In this document: positions 43,437-52,040 of the stretch, in pieces
Numbering within the stretch: the stretch's first letter is position 1
How the letters are laid out: each line of letters starts with the position of its first letter
Assembly: GCA_013390745.1 (NCBI GenBank)
Contig: JACASX010000006.1
Span: 1-56,616, forward strand
Direction: 5' to 3'
DNA: 56,616 nt
DNA from: Marine Group I thaumarchaeote
Lineage (GTDB): Archaea > Thermoproteota > Nitrososphaeria > Nitrososphaerales > Nitrosopumilaceae
Notes under the pieces: generated by a model
Told to the model about the DNA's origin: nothing
What the model saw: the letters and a program-made list of their open reading frames with translations, nothing else
Databases searched by the model: none
Made by a program: the position numbers and the translations under genes

Positions 43437-44423
43437 ATGTTTGAAGGGAAAAAAATTCTAATAACCGGCGGGACAGGATCATTAGGTCAAGCATTAACAA
43501 AAAGACTGCTAGAACATGACGTTGATGCAATTCGAATTTTTAGTAGAAATGAGAGTAAGCAAATTGATATGGAGTCAAAATTCTCAGATAAGAGATTAAG
43601 ATTTCTTTTAGGTGATATTAGAGATTTTGATCGATTAAACCGTGCATTCGAAGATATTGACATTGTTTTTCACGCTGCTGCGTTAAAACATGTACCTGTA
43701 ATAGAATACAATCCATTTGAAGCAATTAAAACTAATGTGATAGGTTCGCAAAATGTAATTTCTGCTTGCTTACAACAGAATGTTGAAAGAGTAATTTGTA
43801 TTGGAACTGATAAAGCTGTATTTCCAATCAACACATATGGCGCTACTAAATTATTAATGGAAAAATTATTTGTTACAGCCAGTAATTATTTAAATAAAAA
43901 ACGCTATCATACAAAATTCATTACTTTACGCTATGGAAATGTTATAGGAAGTAGTAGTTCAGTAATTCCAAAATTTATTGAACAAATAAAAAATAAAAAA
44001 AGTGTTACCATAACTGATCCAAAAATGACTAGATTTAGTATAACAATGGATGAAGCATTAGATTTTATCCTTAATGCAACAAAAATTGGCCAGGGTTCTG
44101 AAATTTTTGTGCCAAAAATGAAAGCCTATACAATTACTTCTGTAAAAGATGCTCTTTTTGAATTATTAGAAAATACTGGTGAAAAGATTACTGGAATTCG
44201 AGAAGGCGAAAAATTAGATGAAGTTTTAATTAGTGATGTCGAAATGCGATTTTGTTGGGAGCTTGATGATATGTATGTCATACATTCTAGCATAAACAAA
44301 AATTATTATGAAGGTGCTGGAAATTTAAAAAAGATTGAAAGTATGGACTCGTATTCTTCTGCCGGCGCAACTAAATTATCTAATAACGAATTAAAAAAAA
44401 TCATTGAAAATTATTGTCTTTGA
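43437..44423 (+). CDS. pseB: UDP-N-acetylglucosamine 4,6-dehydratase, inverting (PseB-like)
   Basis: A 328-residue short SDR. GGTGSLGQAL (11-20), HAAALKHVPVIEYNP, and the active-site IGTDKAVFP (Thr124-Asp125-Lys126) with INTYGATK (Tyr134, Lys138) match PseB, the inverting UDP-GlcNAc 4,6-dehydratase that starts pseudaminic-acid synthesis. RYGNVIGSSSSVIPKF is also conserved. Compared with the copy at 2711 it keeps the catalytic Tyr. It heads a plus-strand run of PIG-L, LpxD-like, GNAT and SDR genes, so the product may be modified in ways not seen in the standard pathway. Confidence 0.88.
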   Translation: MFEGKKILITGGTGSLGQALTKRLLEHDVDAIRIFSRNESKQIDMESKFSDKRLRFLLGDIRDFDRLNRAFEDIDIVFHAAALKHVPVIEYNPFEAIKTNVIGSQNVISACLQQNVERVICIGTDKAVFPINTYGATKLLMEKLFVTASNYLNKKRYHTKFITLRYGNVIGSSSSVIPKFIEQIKNKKSVTITDPKMTRFSITMDEALDFILNATKIGQGSEIFVPKMKAYTITSVKDALFELLENTGEKITGIREGEKLDEVLISDVEMRFCWELDDMYVIHSSINKNYYEGAGNLKKIESMDSYSSAGATKLSNNELKKIIENYCL

Positions 44424-44479
44424 TTTTTAATAACAATTACATAATATAATTAATATACGAATAATGATTTTTGAAAGCA

Positions 44480-45169
44480 ATGAATATTCTAATTATTGCC
44501 GCACATCCTGATGATGAAATTTTAGGTATGGGTGGTACTATTCTAAAACATACATCTCACAAGGATAATGTTACAATTGTATACATGGCGACAGGTGTTA
44601 CTGCTAGAAAGGCAAGTGAAGATCTTAAATCAAGAGAAGATAAAAACCTACAAAATGAAATTTTGGAATTAAGAAATGATGCATTAAAGGCAGCTAAACT
44701 TCTAAATGTAAAAAATGTCAAATTTTATGATTTCCCGGATAATCAAATGGATAGTATAACATTGTTGAAGGTTGTAAAAGCAATTGAAAAAGAAATTAAA
44801 TCTGTAAAGCCTGAAAGGATATACACAAATCATTATGGTGATCTTAATGTTGATCATAAAATTGTATCAAATGCAACCATAACTGCATGTAGACCGTTAA
44901 AGGGACCTGTCAAAGAGATACTTTCATTTGAAGTTCTTTCTTCAACTGAATGGAGTTATCCATATAGTTTCAAGCCAAATTATTTTGTTAATATCAAAAA
45001 AGAATTACCAAAGAAAATTGATGCTATGAAAATGTTCAAAAGCGAAATTAGAGAATTTCCACATCCACGTTCACCAGAAAATATGAATTATGTAGCAGGT
45101 AGATGGGGATCTGTTTCTGGTTTTGAAGCAGCTGAAGCTTTTGAGATAATCAGAAAAATTGAGGAATAA
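44480..45169 (+). CDS. PIG-L/LmbE family N-deacetylase (copy 2)
   Basis: A PIG-L family protein of about 229 residues with AHPDDEILGMGG (His9, Asp11, Asp12 from the ATG at 44480) and YGDLNVDHK (the second metal and catalytic region). The C-terminal FKSEIREFPHPRSPE block is shared with copy 1 (872). I chose the ATG at 44480; the frame is open to a TTG at 44471. It lies between pseB and the LpxD-like gene. That order suggests deacetylation of the 2-N-acetyl group followed by re-acylation. A TATA-like atataatta lies about 32 bases upstream. Confidence 0.87.
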   Translation: MNILIIAAHPDDEILGMGGTILKHTSHKDNVTIVYMATGVTARKASEDLKSREDKNLQNEILELRNDALKAAKLLNVKNVKFYDFPDNQMDSITLLKVVKAIEKEIKSVKPERIYTNHYGDLNVDHKIVSNATITACRPLKGPVKEILSFEVLSSTEWSYPYSFKPNYFVNIKKELPKKIDAMKMFKSEIREFPHPRSPENMNYVAGRWGSVSGFEAAEAFEIIRKIEE

Positions 45170-45191
45170 TAAGTCATTTTTGTAGGCAAAC

Positions 45192-46172
45192 ATGTATAAA
45201 AAAATAAAAAACTCAATATCTGTAAAAAAAATAGCAGATTTTCTAGATAGTAATTATACTGGTAATGATTTCTATGTAAATGGAATTAGTTCCTTAAATA
45301 ATATTCAAAATAACACTTTACTTTTTTATTCAGATCTTAGTAATGTACATTTTAAAATAAAAGATAATGTTGAATATGATCTAAAAAAATTGGAAGACCA
45401 TGAAAATATTGTTGTTCTTGGAGATGAGAAATTAAAAGAAAAAATAAACGTAGCAATAATTCCTTCCAAAAATCCACGATTAGATTTTGAACGTGTTATC
45501 ATGAAATTTTTTGTAAAGGATGAATTTTCATCTGGCATTCATAAAACAGCTATAATTGAAAATGATGTAGAAATTGGTAATGATGTGTACGTTGGTTCTC
45601 ATTGTTATATTGGTAATGATGTAAAAATTGGTGATGGTACAAAAATACTGCAGAATACATGTATTTATGGAAAAACCATCATTGGTTCAAACTCGGTGAT
45701 AAAATCTAACACTACTGTTGGTAGTGAAGGATTTAGTTTTAGTATTGCAAACAATGAATTCTTTCATTTTCCACATTTAGGCTCAATAATTATTGGTGAT
45801 CATGTCTGGATTGGTTCAAATTGTGCATTAGAACGTGCTCAAATGGACCAAACAATAATTGAAGATCATGTAAAAATTGATGATATGGTTAACATAGCTC
45901 ATAATACTACTATCAAAAAATTTACACAAATAACTGTGGGAAGTATTATTTGTGGTAGAGCAAAAATTGGTCAACGATGTTGGATTGCTCCAAATTCAAT
46001 TGTTGATACAGGATGTGAGATTGGTGATGATTGTTTTGTCGGCGCATCAAGTTTAGTTAGAAAAAATTTTCCAGACAACTCTGTCATAATTGGAACTCCT
46101 GCTAGATTTGTGAGGAAGAATACGCCTGATGCACTTAGCCACTCTGAAAGACACCATGAGAACTTATCATAA
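45192..46172 (+). CDS. LpxD-like hexapeptide-repeat N-acyltransferase (copy 2)
   Basis: A 326-residue paralogue of the 3863 protein, alignable by eye over nearly the full length. It has the N-terminal LpxD-like domain (to about residue 110) and then hexapeptide repeats (IGNDVYVGSHCYIGNDV, IGSNSVIKSNTTVG). The VNIAHNTTIK motif carries the LpxD-type catalytic His. LpxD uses acyl-ACP as donor, and an ACP operon lies in this window. With PIG-L next door, the natural acceptor is a free 2-amino group on the UDP-sugar made by PseB/PseC. Acyl chain unknown. Its 3' end overlaps the GNAT gene by 17 bases. Confidence 0.84.
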   Translation: MYKKIKNSISVKKIADFLDSNYTGNDFYVNGISSLNNIQNNTLLFYSDLSNVHFKIKDNVEYDLKKLEDHENIVVLGDEKLKEKINVAIIPSKNPRLDFERVIMKFFVKDEFSSGIHKTAIIENDVEIGNDVYVGSHCYIGNDVKIGDGTKILQNTCIYGKTIIGSNSVIKSNTTVGSEGFSFSIANNEFFHFPHLGSIIIGDHVWIGSNCALERAQMDQTIIEDHVKIDDMVNIAHNTTIKKFTQITVGSIICGRAKIGQRCWIAPNSIVDTGCEIGDDCFVGASSLVRKNFPDNSVIIGTPARFVRKNTPDALSHSERHHENLS

Positions 46173-46833
46173 AAAATTAAAACAAATAAAGGAACGTGGT
46201 TGTAAAGACTTTATCAAAATTAAATATTCTGGAAAAAATGTGGTTTTGAAATTAGTTGATGGATCAGATGAAACAGTGAAACTATTGACTAATTGGAGGA
46301 TTAAATATAGAGATATGTTTGCTACTGATTTTGTCATAAGTGAAGAAAAAACAAAAAATTGGATTAAACATGATGTTTTAGAAAATCCTGATAAAATTGT
46401 ATTTTTAATATATGTTAAAAATAGAAAAATTGGAATTATTAGTACTTCGAATTATGATGAAAATACAAATTCCTGTATTTTGGATACAATGATGAAAGAG
46501 CCAACGTTTTTCTTACCTGGACTTATGACTACTATTGAAAAAGTGTATTTAAAATGGATGTTTGATGAATTAGCCATATCAAAAATTACAGGATTTTTAT
46601 TTTCAGATAACAAAAAAATGATGGATATTCATACAAAATGTGGTTGGATTATCACTGATGTTGCACCGATTGAAAAGAAATCTATGAATAAAAATTCTGA
46701 AATTATATGGCAAAAGGTAAATTCAAACTCTAATAATGTGAAACCAAAAAGATATTTTAATTTAATTGAACTTACAAGAGAAAATTTAATGAAAAATTTT
46801 AATGATATACAATATGAAGTTATATGTGATTAA
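46156..46833 (+). CDS. GNAT acetyltransferase (PseH-like)
   Basis: A GNAT protein of about 225 residues: an N-terminal basic segment (MRTYHKKLKQIKERG), a core with VKNRKIGIISTSNYDENTN (central strand-turn) and a C-terminal DNKKMMDIHTKCGWI block typical of GNAT acetyltransferases acting on sugars. In the pseudaminic pathway PseH (GNAT) acetylates the 4-amino group, and the position between LpxD-like and SDR genes fits. I chose the ATG at 46156, 17 bases inside the LpxD-like gene; an upstream ATG at 46129 is less likely. The PseH role is inferred. Confidence 0.78.
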   Translation: MRTYHKKLKQIKERGCKDFIKIKYSGKNVVLKLVDGSDETVKLLTNWRIKYRDMFATDFVISEEKTKNWIKHDVLENPDKIVFLIYVKNRKIGIISTSNYDENTNSCILDTMMKEPTFFLPGLMTTIEKVYLKWMFDELAISKITGFLFSDNKKMMDIHTKCGWIITDVAPIEKKSMNKNSEIIWQKVNSNSNNVKPKRYFNLIELTRENLMKNFNDIQYEVICD

Positions 46834-46834
46834 T

Positions 46835-47581
46835 TTGAAAGTGGATAAAAAAATTGTATTAATAACTGGTGGGAGCAGAGGAATAGGAAAATCGATTGCT
46901 GAAAAATTTGTCTCTGATGGTTCAACTGTTATTATTACTTCAAAAAATAAAACAAAATTGAAACAAACATCAAAGGAATTAGGCGACCTTTTTTTTGTCC
47001 CTGGTGATATTAAAAATGAAGTTGATGTAAAAAATGTGATTGATAAAACTATCAAAAAATTTGGTCGAATTGATGTTCTTGTTAATAATGCTGGGATATT
47101 ACCCAAAATGAAACCATTACATCAAATATCTGAAAAAGAATGGAATGAAATTATAGATGTTAATTTAAATGGCCAATTTCGGTTTACAAAAGCTGTTATT
47201 CCACATATGAAAAAACATGGTGGTTCAATAATTAATATATCGTCTGATGCTGGTTTGAAAGCATTTGAAAATTTTCCTGCAGATGCATACATTGCATCAA
47301 AAGCTGCCATGATTCAACTTACAAAATCATGGGCACTAGAATATGCTAAAAATAATATTCGTGTAAATTGTGTTTGTGCTGCAGTAATTGATACTGAAAT
47401 GACGAGAAAATATTGGTTAGATACTAAAGAAAAAAGAAAGGTAACTGCTGCTGAACATCCTTTAGGACGAATTGGTACTGGAAATGATGTTGCTAACGCT
47501 GTTTTGTTTTTTGCAAAAGATGATTCCTCATGGATTACAGGCTCAATTTTACCTGTTGATGGCGGTGTTTCAGCAAAATAA
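46835..47581 (+). CDS. FabG-like short-chain dehydrogenase/reductase
   Basis: A classical SDR of about 248 residues: ITGGSRGIGKSIAEKF (NADPH loop), VNNAGILPKMKPLHQ, the catalytic IINISSDAG and YIASKAAMIQL (Ser, Tyr, Lys), and the C-terminal FAKDDSSWITGSILPVDGG typical of 3-oxoacyl-ACP reductases. It could reduce a 3-ketoacyl-ACP in the ACP module or a keto-sugar intermediate. I chose the TTG at 46835, two bases after the GNAT stop; a GTG at 46841 is also possible. It is convergent to the KAS III-like gene, whose product it could reduce. Family firm, substrate inferred. Confidence 0.86.
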   Translation: MKVDKKIVLITGGSRGIGKSIAEKFVSDGSTVIITSKNKTKLKQTSKELGDLFFVPGDIKNEVDVKNVIDKTIKKFGRIDVLVNNAGILPKMKPLHQISEKEWNEIIDVNLNGQFRFTKAVIPHMKKHGGSIINISSDAGLKAFENFPADAYIASKAAMIQLTKSWALEYAKNNIRVNCVCAAVIDTEMTRKYWLDTKEKRKVTAAEHPLGRIGTGNDVANAVLFFAKDDSSWITGSILPVDGGVSAK

Positions 47582-47603
47582 TAATTTTAGATCGAGTTTT
47601 TCC

Positions 47604-48770
47604 TTATATTTTTTCAACTTCAACTATATCCAAACCAAATCCCATAGTAATTCCGATAAGTAATCCTTTTCCTGAGATTGAATTATTATCAAACATTGCT
47701 TTTTCAAGAACAGTTGGTATGCTTACTCCAGTAAGATTTCCATATTCTTTTAGTGTGTCAAATGATTCCTTTATTTGATTGTTATCGAGTTTATACAAAT
47801 TTTGAAACCCTTCTAAAATTTTTAAACTGCCCGTATGTATCATAACTTTGTTTTGTTTCGTCATAAACTTTTCAACTAACTTTTCATCAAAATTTTCTAT
47901 ATCATTTCCTAGAGATACATTAAGTACTTTTTTTGAATACTCTAATGATCTTTTAAGAATATCACTTTCAGCAGTTAATTCATATTCATACATATGATTT
48001 GCTGAATTACCAACTAATCTTACACACGCCTTTCTATAATCTAGTTCATCAAAATTTACTGCATGTGTGATCTTACTTACTTTTACTCCAGTTGTTTGCA
48101 ATTCATCCATACTTATAACAAAAGCAGCAACTCCATCACCAAAAAGAAATGAAAACATTGTTGAAACCCATTTTGAAATTTGTTTATTTTTATCATATTG
48201 ATCGTTAGAAATTTCCTTTGGATTTCGTACTGTTTGATTATCTTTTAAGTGAGGAAGATACCATCCAGAATTACATCCTGAAATTACAAAAAGTATTTTA
48301 TCGCTTGAATTATGAACAAAATTTTTACCTAATTCTAATAATTTTGGTAAAGTAGAGCATGCCATACCCTGAATATTGAAATGAGGAATGAATTTTGATA
48401 AACCCAATTTGGTTAGAATGATAGAAGATAATCCTGGACTCAGAAAATCACTATCTTCATAAGCTGCAACAATACATGTTATATCACTTTTTTTCAAGTT
48501 TAGATCTGACAAGCATTTTTCAGCAACTTTTACACATAAATCTGAAATCGGTTCTCCATCTGCGTTTGATTTAATACGTTCACTTGATTTAGAAATATAA
48601 CGATCAAACGGTCTAACGAAATATCGGTTTTTTACACCTAATTGGTAAATATTTTCTTTAACATCCTCTGATAGTTTGTTACCCAAAGCTTCAATCATTT
48701 CTTCTGTGTTATACTTAAACTCAGGATATGCTCTTGTTAATCCAGAAATTATTAAATTACTTTCACTCAT
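47604..48770 (-). CDS. KAS III/chalcone-synthase-like condensing enzyme
   Basis: A 388-residue thiolase-fold enzyme. The catalytic triad is visible: Cys138 in NIQGMACSTLPKLLE, His312 in VMIHTGSLKILEGF and Asn345 in EYGNLTGVSIPTVLE. FLFGDGVAAFVIS and the C-terminal IGITMGFGLDIVEVE resemble type III PKS/chalcone-synthase relatives as much as FabH. It would condense an acyl thioester with a malonyl unit, or transfer an acyl group. In this locus it lies convergent to the FabG-like SDR and just downstream of NeuB, about 10 kb from the ACP operon. It may build or extend the acyl group on ACP. Uncertain whether the starter is ACP- or CoA-bound. Confidence 0.82.
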   Translation of the reverse strand: MSESNLIISGLTRAYPEFKYNTEEMIEALGNKLSEDVKENIYQLGVKNRYFVRPFDRYISKSSERIKSNADGEPISDLCVKVAEKCLSDLNLKKSDITCIVAAYEDSDFLSPGLSSIILTKLGLSKFIPHFNIQGMACSTLPKLLELGKNFVHNSSDKILFVISGCNSGWYLPHLKDNQTVRNPKEISNDQYDKNKQISKWVSTMFSFLFGDGVAAFVISMDELQTTGVKVSKITHAVNFDELDYRKACVRLVGNSANHMYEYELTAESDILKRSLEYSKKVLNVSLGNDIENFDEKLVEKFMTKQNKVMIHTGSLKILEGFQNLYKLDNNQIKESFDTLKEYGNLTGVSIPTVLEKAMFDNNSISGKGLLIGITMGFGLDIVEVEKI

Positions 48771-48849
48771 GTTATCACTTAAAAATTAAGACATAACTAC
48801 TTTTGTACTTTCTATGAATCAAATTCATTTCTTCTAAATAATTTTACAT

Positions 48850-49911
48850 CTAAAAATCATCAGAATCAATTAATTTACCTTTCATTATTTCTTTTTTAGA
48901 TTTTTTGCCAAATAACTCAAAAATCATTTTTGGTGGTAACCCATATCCTGGACGGCGTAGCCCTAAATTTTTCTCAGAGAAAATATCTCCTTGCAAAATA
49001 TTTTTTATTGCTACAACACTACGTCTAGCTTTTTCCTTTTCAGTTATTTCTTTTTTTGTAGGCTGAATGGTTTCTGAACCCAACATTATATGTGACATTT
49101 TAATTGAATCTGACCAATTTTTTAATTCATTTGGATCTGCCGAAAACCAATGATCTGGACCTGGAAAATCATGAGATAATGTAAAATGTTTCTCAAACAC
49201 TTTTGCACCAAGCCCAACCGCTATTGATGCTGCTAAATTTCCTTGTGTATGATCCGAATAACCTAATGGAATATTTGGAAAAGTTTTTGAAAGAGTTTTT
49301 AATTTAAGTAAATTCACATCTTCTGATTTTGTAGGATATTCCGAAGTAGTCGACATCAAAATTATTGGATAATTAGTAAATTCATTAAAACATTGTAAAG
49401 TTTCATTTATTTCATCCAAGTTTGACATTCCACATGACATAATAATTGGCAGTCCTGTTGTAGAAAAATCCTTTATCAATGGAATGTTAACTAAATCATC
49501 TGAACCAATTTTTATTACTTTAACATCTAATTCTAATAATAAATCCAGATCTGAACGATTTTCTGGTGTTGAAAAAAATAAAATTTTTTCATCATCACAT
49601 TTTTTCTTAATAGTTAACCATTCTTCTTTAGAAAATTCACAGCGTTCAAACATATCCTTCATTGATTCTGTAATTTTTTTACCTTTTGAAAAATACGTGT
49701 GCTCTAAATTTTTATCTAAAATAAACTCTGACGTTTTATAAGTAAAAAATTTTATCGCATTAACTCCTGATTTTTTTGCTACATGAATCATTTCTATCGC
49801 TTTATCGATATTTCCATTGTGATTAATTCCTGCTTCAGCAATAATGAATGGTTCTGAAAATGAGTTGATTGTGTATTGTCCTATTTTAACACTATTAATT
49901 TTTATCACCAT
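48850..49911 (-). CDS. neuB: NeuB/PseI-type nonulosonic acid synthase
   Basis: A 353-residue full-length synthase. The TIM barrel has IAEAGINHNGNIDKA (24-38), VIKIGSDD, SDHTQG and EKHFTLSHDFPGPDHWFS (metal His and PEP site). The C-terminal SAF domain (about 290-345) carries RRSVVAIKNI and LRRPGYGLPP. It condenses PEP with a 6-carbon amino-sugar to make a 9-carbon nonulosonic acid such as pseudaminic, legionaminic or sialic acid. Its start overlaps the cytidylyltransferase gene by 17 bases, the next enzyme of the pathway. With PseB and PseG present, a pseudaminic-type product is most likely. Confidence 0.9.
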   Translation of the reverse strand: MVIKINSVKIGQYTINSFSEPFIIAEAGINHNGNIDKAIEMIHVAKKSGVNAIKFFTYKTSEFILDKNLEHTYFSKGKKITESMKDMFERCEFSKEEWLTIKKKCDDEKILFFSTPENRSDLDLLLELDVKVIKIGSDDLVNIPLIKDFSTTGLPIIMSCGMSNLDEINETLQCFNEFTNYPIILMSTTSEYPTKSEDVNLLKLKTLSKTFPNIPLGYSDHTQGNLAASIAVGLGAKVFEKHFTLSHDFPGPDHWFSADPNELKNWSDSIKMSHIMLGSETIQPTKKEITEKEKARRSVVAIKNILQGDIFSEKNLGLRRPGYGLPPKMIFELFGKKSKKEIMKGKLIDSDDF

Positions 49912-50671
49912 TGAGTTGATTTACTAATTTTTTATCTTCTTCCAGGGATTTAATATATCCCTCATCTTTTTGATGCCCAGAGTTTATTTGTACTAAATTT
50001 GGATTTTTTTCTAAAAAATTTATTATATCTTTCAGCAAAATTGGACGTGTATCAATCTCTGAAACAATAATTCTTAGTAGTTTCAAGTCTTCTGGATAGT
50101 CCAACGTGATTCTATATTTTGAATAATCCTTTTTACTATGAAAATTAAAATATTTTTTTTTATTTATCTTTTTTAATATATATGGTATCACATGTTCTTT
50201 TTCAGAAGGAAGATTCGCATTTTTCCAGGCATCCTGTAATTTACTGAATTTAAAAATACAATAGTCCACTCCATGTGGAAATTTCCCTTCTGAATTTTCT
50301 ACATAATCATATTTATTCTCTTGAAATTTTTCTATTCCTTCATCTATTAATTCTGGATCAATTAGAGGACAATCTGATGTGATTCTCATAATATTTTTTG
50401 ACCCAAAATATTTTGCACATTGGTAATATCTGTCAAGTACATTCTCACTTTCACCCCTAAAGCATATAATATTTAATTTCTTACACAAATTTACTATCTC
50501 ATCATCTTCGCCTAATGATGTAGTTGCAATTATAATTTTTTTGATTTTATTTGATTTCTTTAATTGAGAGATCAAAAATTCTAAAACTGTTTTTCTTGAA
50601 TCAATTTTTTGAAGAATTTTTTTTGGGAATCTTGTTGATCCCATTCTAGCTTGGATAATACAATCTACCAT
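49895..50671 (-). CDS. CMP-nonulosonate cytidylyltransferase (SpsF/PseF-like)
   Basis: A nucleotidyltransferase of about 258 residues. CIIQARMGSTRFPKKILQ is the SpsF/CMP-KDO-synthetase-type N-terminus (R-M-x-S-T-R), followed by RITSDCPLIDPELI and YRITLDYPEDL, typical of this group. It would activate the NeuB product as a CMP-sugar. The ATG at 50671 is preferred over 50680, because a TATA-like element at 50692-50701 is then 26 bases upstream. It overlaps neuB by 17 bases and is divergent from the CMAH-like gene. SpsF-type proteins may also carry an N-acyl or aminotransferase role; the pathway context decides here. Confidence 0.85.
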   Translation of the reverse strand: MVDCIIQARMGSTRFPKKILQKIDSRKTVLEFLISQLKKSNKIKKIIIATTSLGEDDEIVNLCKKLNIICFRGESENVLDRYYQCAKYFGSKNIMRITSDCPLIDPELIDEGIEKFQENKYDYVENSEGKFPHGVDYCIFKFSKLQDAWKNANLPSEKEHVIPYILKKINKKKYFNFHSKKDYSKYRITLDYPEDLKLLRIIVSEIDTRPILLKDIINFLEKNPNLVQINSGHQKDEGYIKSLEEDKKLVNQLNGDKN

Positions 50672-50691
50672 AACATTCATAATTTTTTTGC

Positions 50692-50701
50692 GTTAATTAA
50701 A
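50692..50701 (-). promoter_or_regulatory. TATA-like box for cytidylyltransferase-neuB operon
   Basis: Reads tttaattaac on the minus strand, centred about 26 bases before the ATG at 50671. It is part of a divergent promoter region with the 50742 element. Confidence 0.35.
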
Positions 50702-50741
50702 TAGTAATTATGAATTATATGTATAATTTCTTAGTAAAACA

Positions 50742-50751
50742 ATATTTAAAT
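50742..50751 (+). promoter_or_regulatory. TATA-like box for CMAH-like gene 2
   Basis: Reads atatttaaat, centred 28 bases before the ATG at 50775. Confidence 0.4.
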
Positions 50752-50774
50752 TCATTTTATAATTATAGTCAGGA

Positions 50775-52040
50775 ATGAAACTGCGATATATTTATTCTGC
50801 ATGTGTTGTAGTGGAAACACCTAATGTTATTGTGCTTAGTGATCCGTGGTTTACTCCTGCAGAATATGGCTCTTGGCATCATTACCCTCCACTCCCACGT
50901 GATCCAGTCGAAATAATAGGAAAGGTTGATTTAATCTATATTTCTCATTTACACTCTGATCATTATGATCCTCTATTTTTAAGAAGATATCTAAAAAAAT
51001 TTCCTGATACTAGAATAATTATTTCTGAAACGAGACATAAGATGTTAGAGCATAGAATGTTATTGGATGGATTCAAACCTAATGTATTCTCGGATGAAAC
51101 CTTTGATGAAACAAGAATTATTCTTACCGTAAATGGTGATGATGAAATTGAAGGTGATACTGGATGTTTAATAATTCATAAGGATTTATCTGTTGCAAAT
51201 ATGAATGATTGTGGAATTGATCAAAAACAAATTAATTTTATAAGAAAAAATTGTCCTAACGGACATCCTACAGTTGCACTTCTTACATATGCTGGGGCAG
51301 GTCCTTACCCTCAAACTTATTATTTTGAAAATTCTGAAGAACGAAAAATTGCAGAAAAAAGAAAACATGATCAATTCTTGAAAATGTATAGTGATTATTG
51401 TGAATTATTAAAGCCTGAAAGAGCAATGCCATTTGCGGGTTCTTATGTATTAGGTGGACCTTTATCTAAACACAACCAAAACCGTGGAGTTGCTGATGCA
51501 GTAGAAGTATTACAATTAGAAAAATGTGGTGATATCTCATTTGTACTTGATGACGGTGGTGATGCAATTTTTGACTTAGAAACACTAACTGCAAATAAAC
51601 TTCGTACAAAACCATATTCTTACGAAGAAATTCAAAAATATCTTGATTCAATTCCGTTTGAAGGTTACAATTATGAAAAAGAGTTTAAACCAATTGGGGA
51701 CAAACCACTCCCTCTAAAGCGTCTTTGTGAAAATGCTTATAAAAAATTAATAAAAAATAGACAAACAAAAGAAGTTTGGTGGATTTGTTTCAAACCAACC
51801 AATCATAGTAAATTTATTGTATTCAATACATCTGTAGATAAAGGCGTATCTGAACTAGATAGTGTTGATCATCTGGAACAAAGATGGGAAATCCATTTGG
51901 ATGAAAGATTACTATTTTTAATTCTAAGTGGATATTATCATTGGGCTAATGCTGAAGGGGGTTCGCATCTTTCATCAAAAAGAGTTCCTAACATTTTTCT
52001 TCACGAGATACAAGATTTTCTTTATTTTCTTGTTCTTTAA
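50775..52040 (+). CDS. CMAH-like metallo-beta-lactamase-fold protein (no Rieske domain), copy 2
   Basis: A 421-residue MBL-fold protein. Residues 23-26 read DPWF and 51-63 read VDLIYISHLHSDH, almost the CMAH motif ADLIYISHMHSDH (His58, His60, Asp62, His63). Later NMNDCGID and AMPFAGSYVLGG match CMAH's VDC and PFAGYFV segments. No Rieske iron-sulfur domain precedes it. In CMAH that domain delivers electrons to hydroxylate the N-acetyl group of CMP-sialic acid, so this protein needs a partner reductase or does a different reaction. It lies between a CMP-sugar transferase gene and pseG, which supports a nonulosonate substrate. Its 3' end overlaps pseG by 53 bases. A TATA-like box supports the ATG. 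Confidence 0.78.
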   Translation: MKLRYIYSACVVVETPNVIVLSDPWFTPAEYGSWHHYPPLPRDPVEIIGKVDLIYISHLHSDHYDPLFLRRYLKKFPDTRIIISETRHKMLEHRMLLDGFKPNVFSDETFDETRIILTVNGDDEIEGDTGCLIIHKDLSVANMNDCGIDQKQINFIRKNCPNGHPTVALLTYAGAGPYPQTYYFENSEERKIAEKRKHDQFLKMYSDYCELLKPERAMPFAGSYVLGGPLSKHNQNRGVADAVEVLQLEKCGDISFVLDDGGDAIFDLETLTANKLRTKPYSYEEIQKYLDSIPFEGYNYEKEFKPIGDKPLPLKRLCENAYKKLIKNRQTKEVWWICFKPTNHSKFIVFNTSVDKGVSELDSVDHLEQRWEIHLDERLLFLILSGYYHWANAEGGSHLSSKRVPNIFLHEIQDFLYFLVL

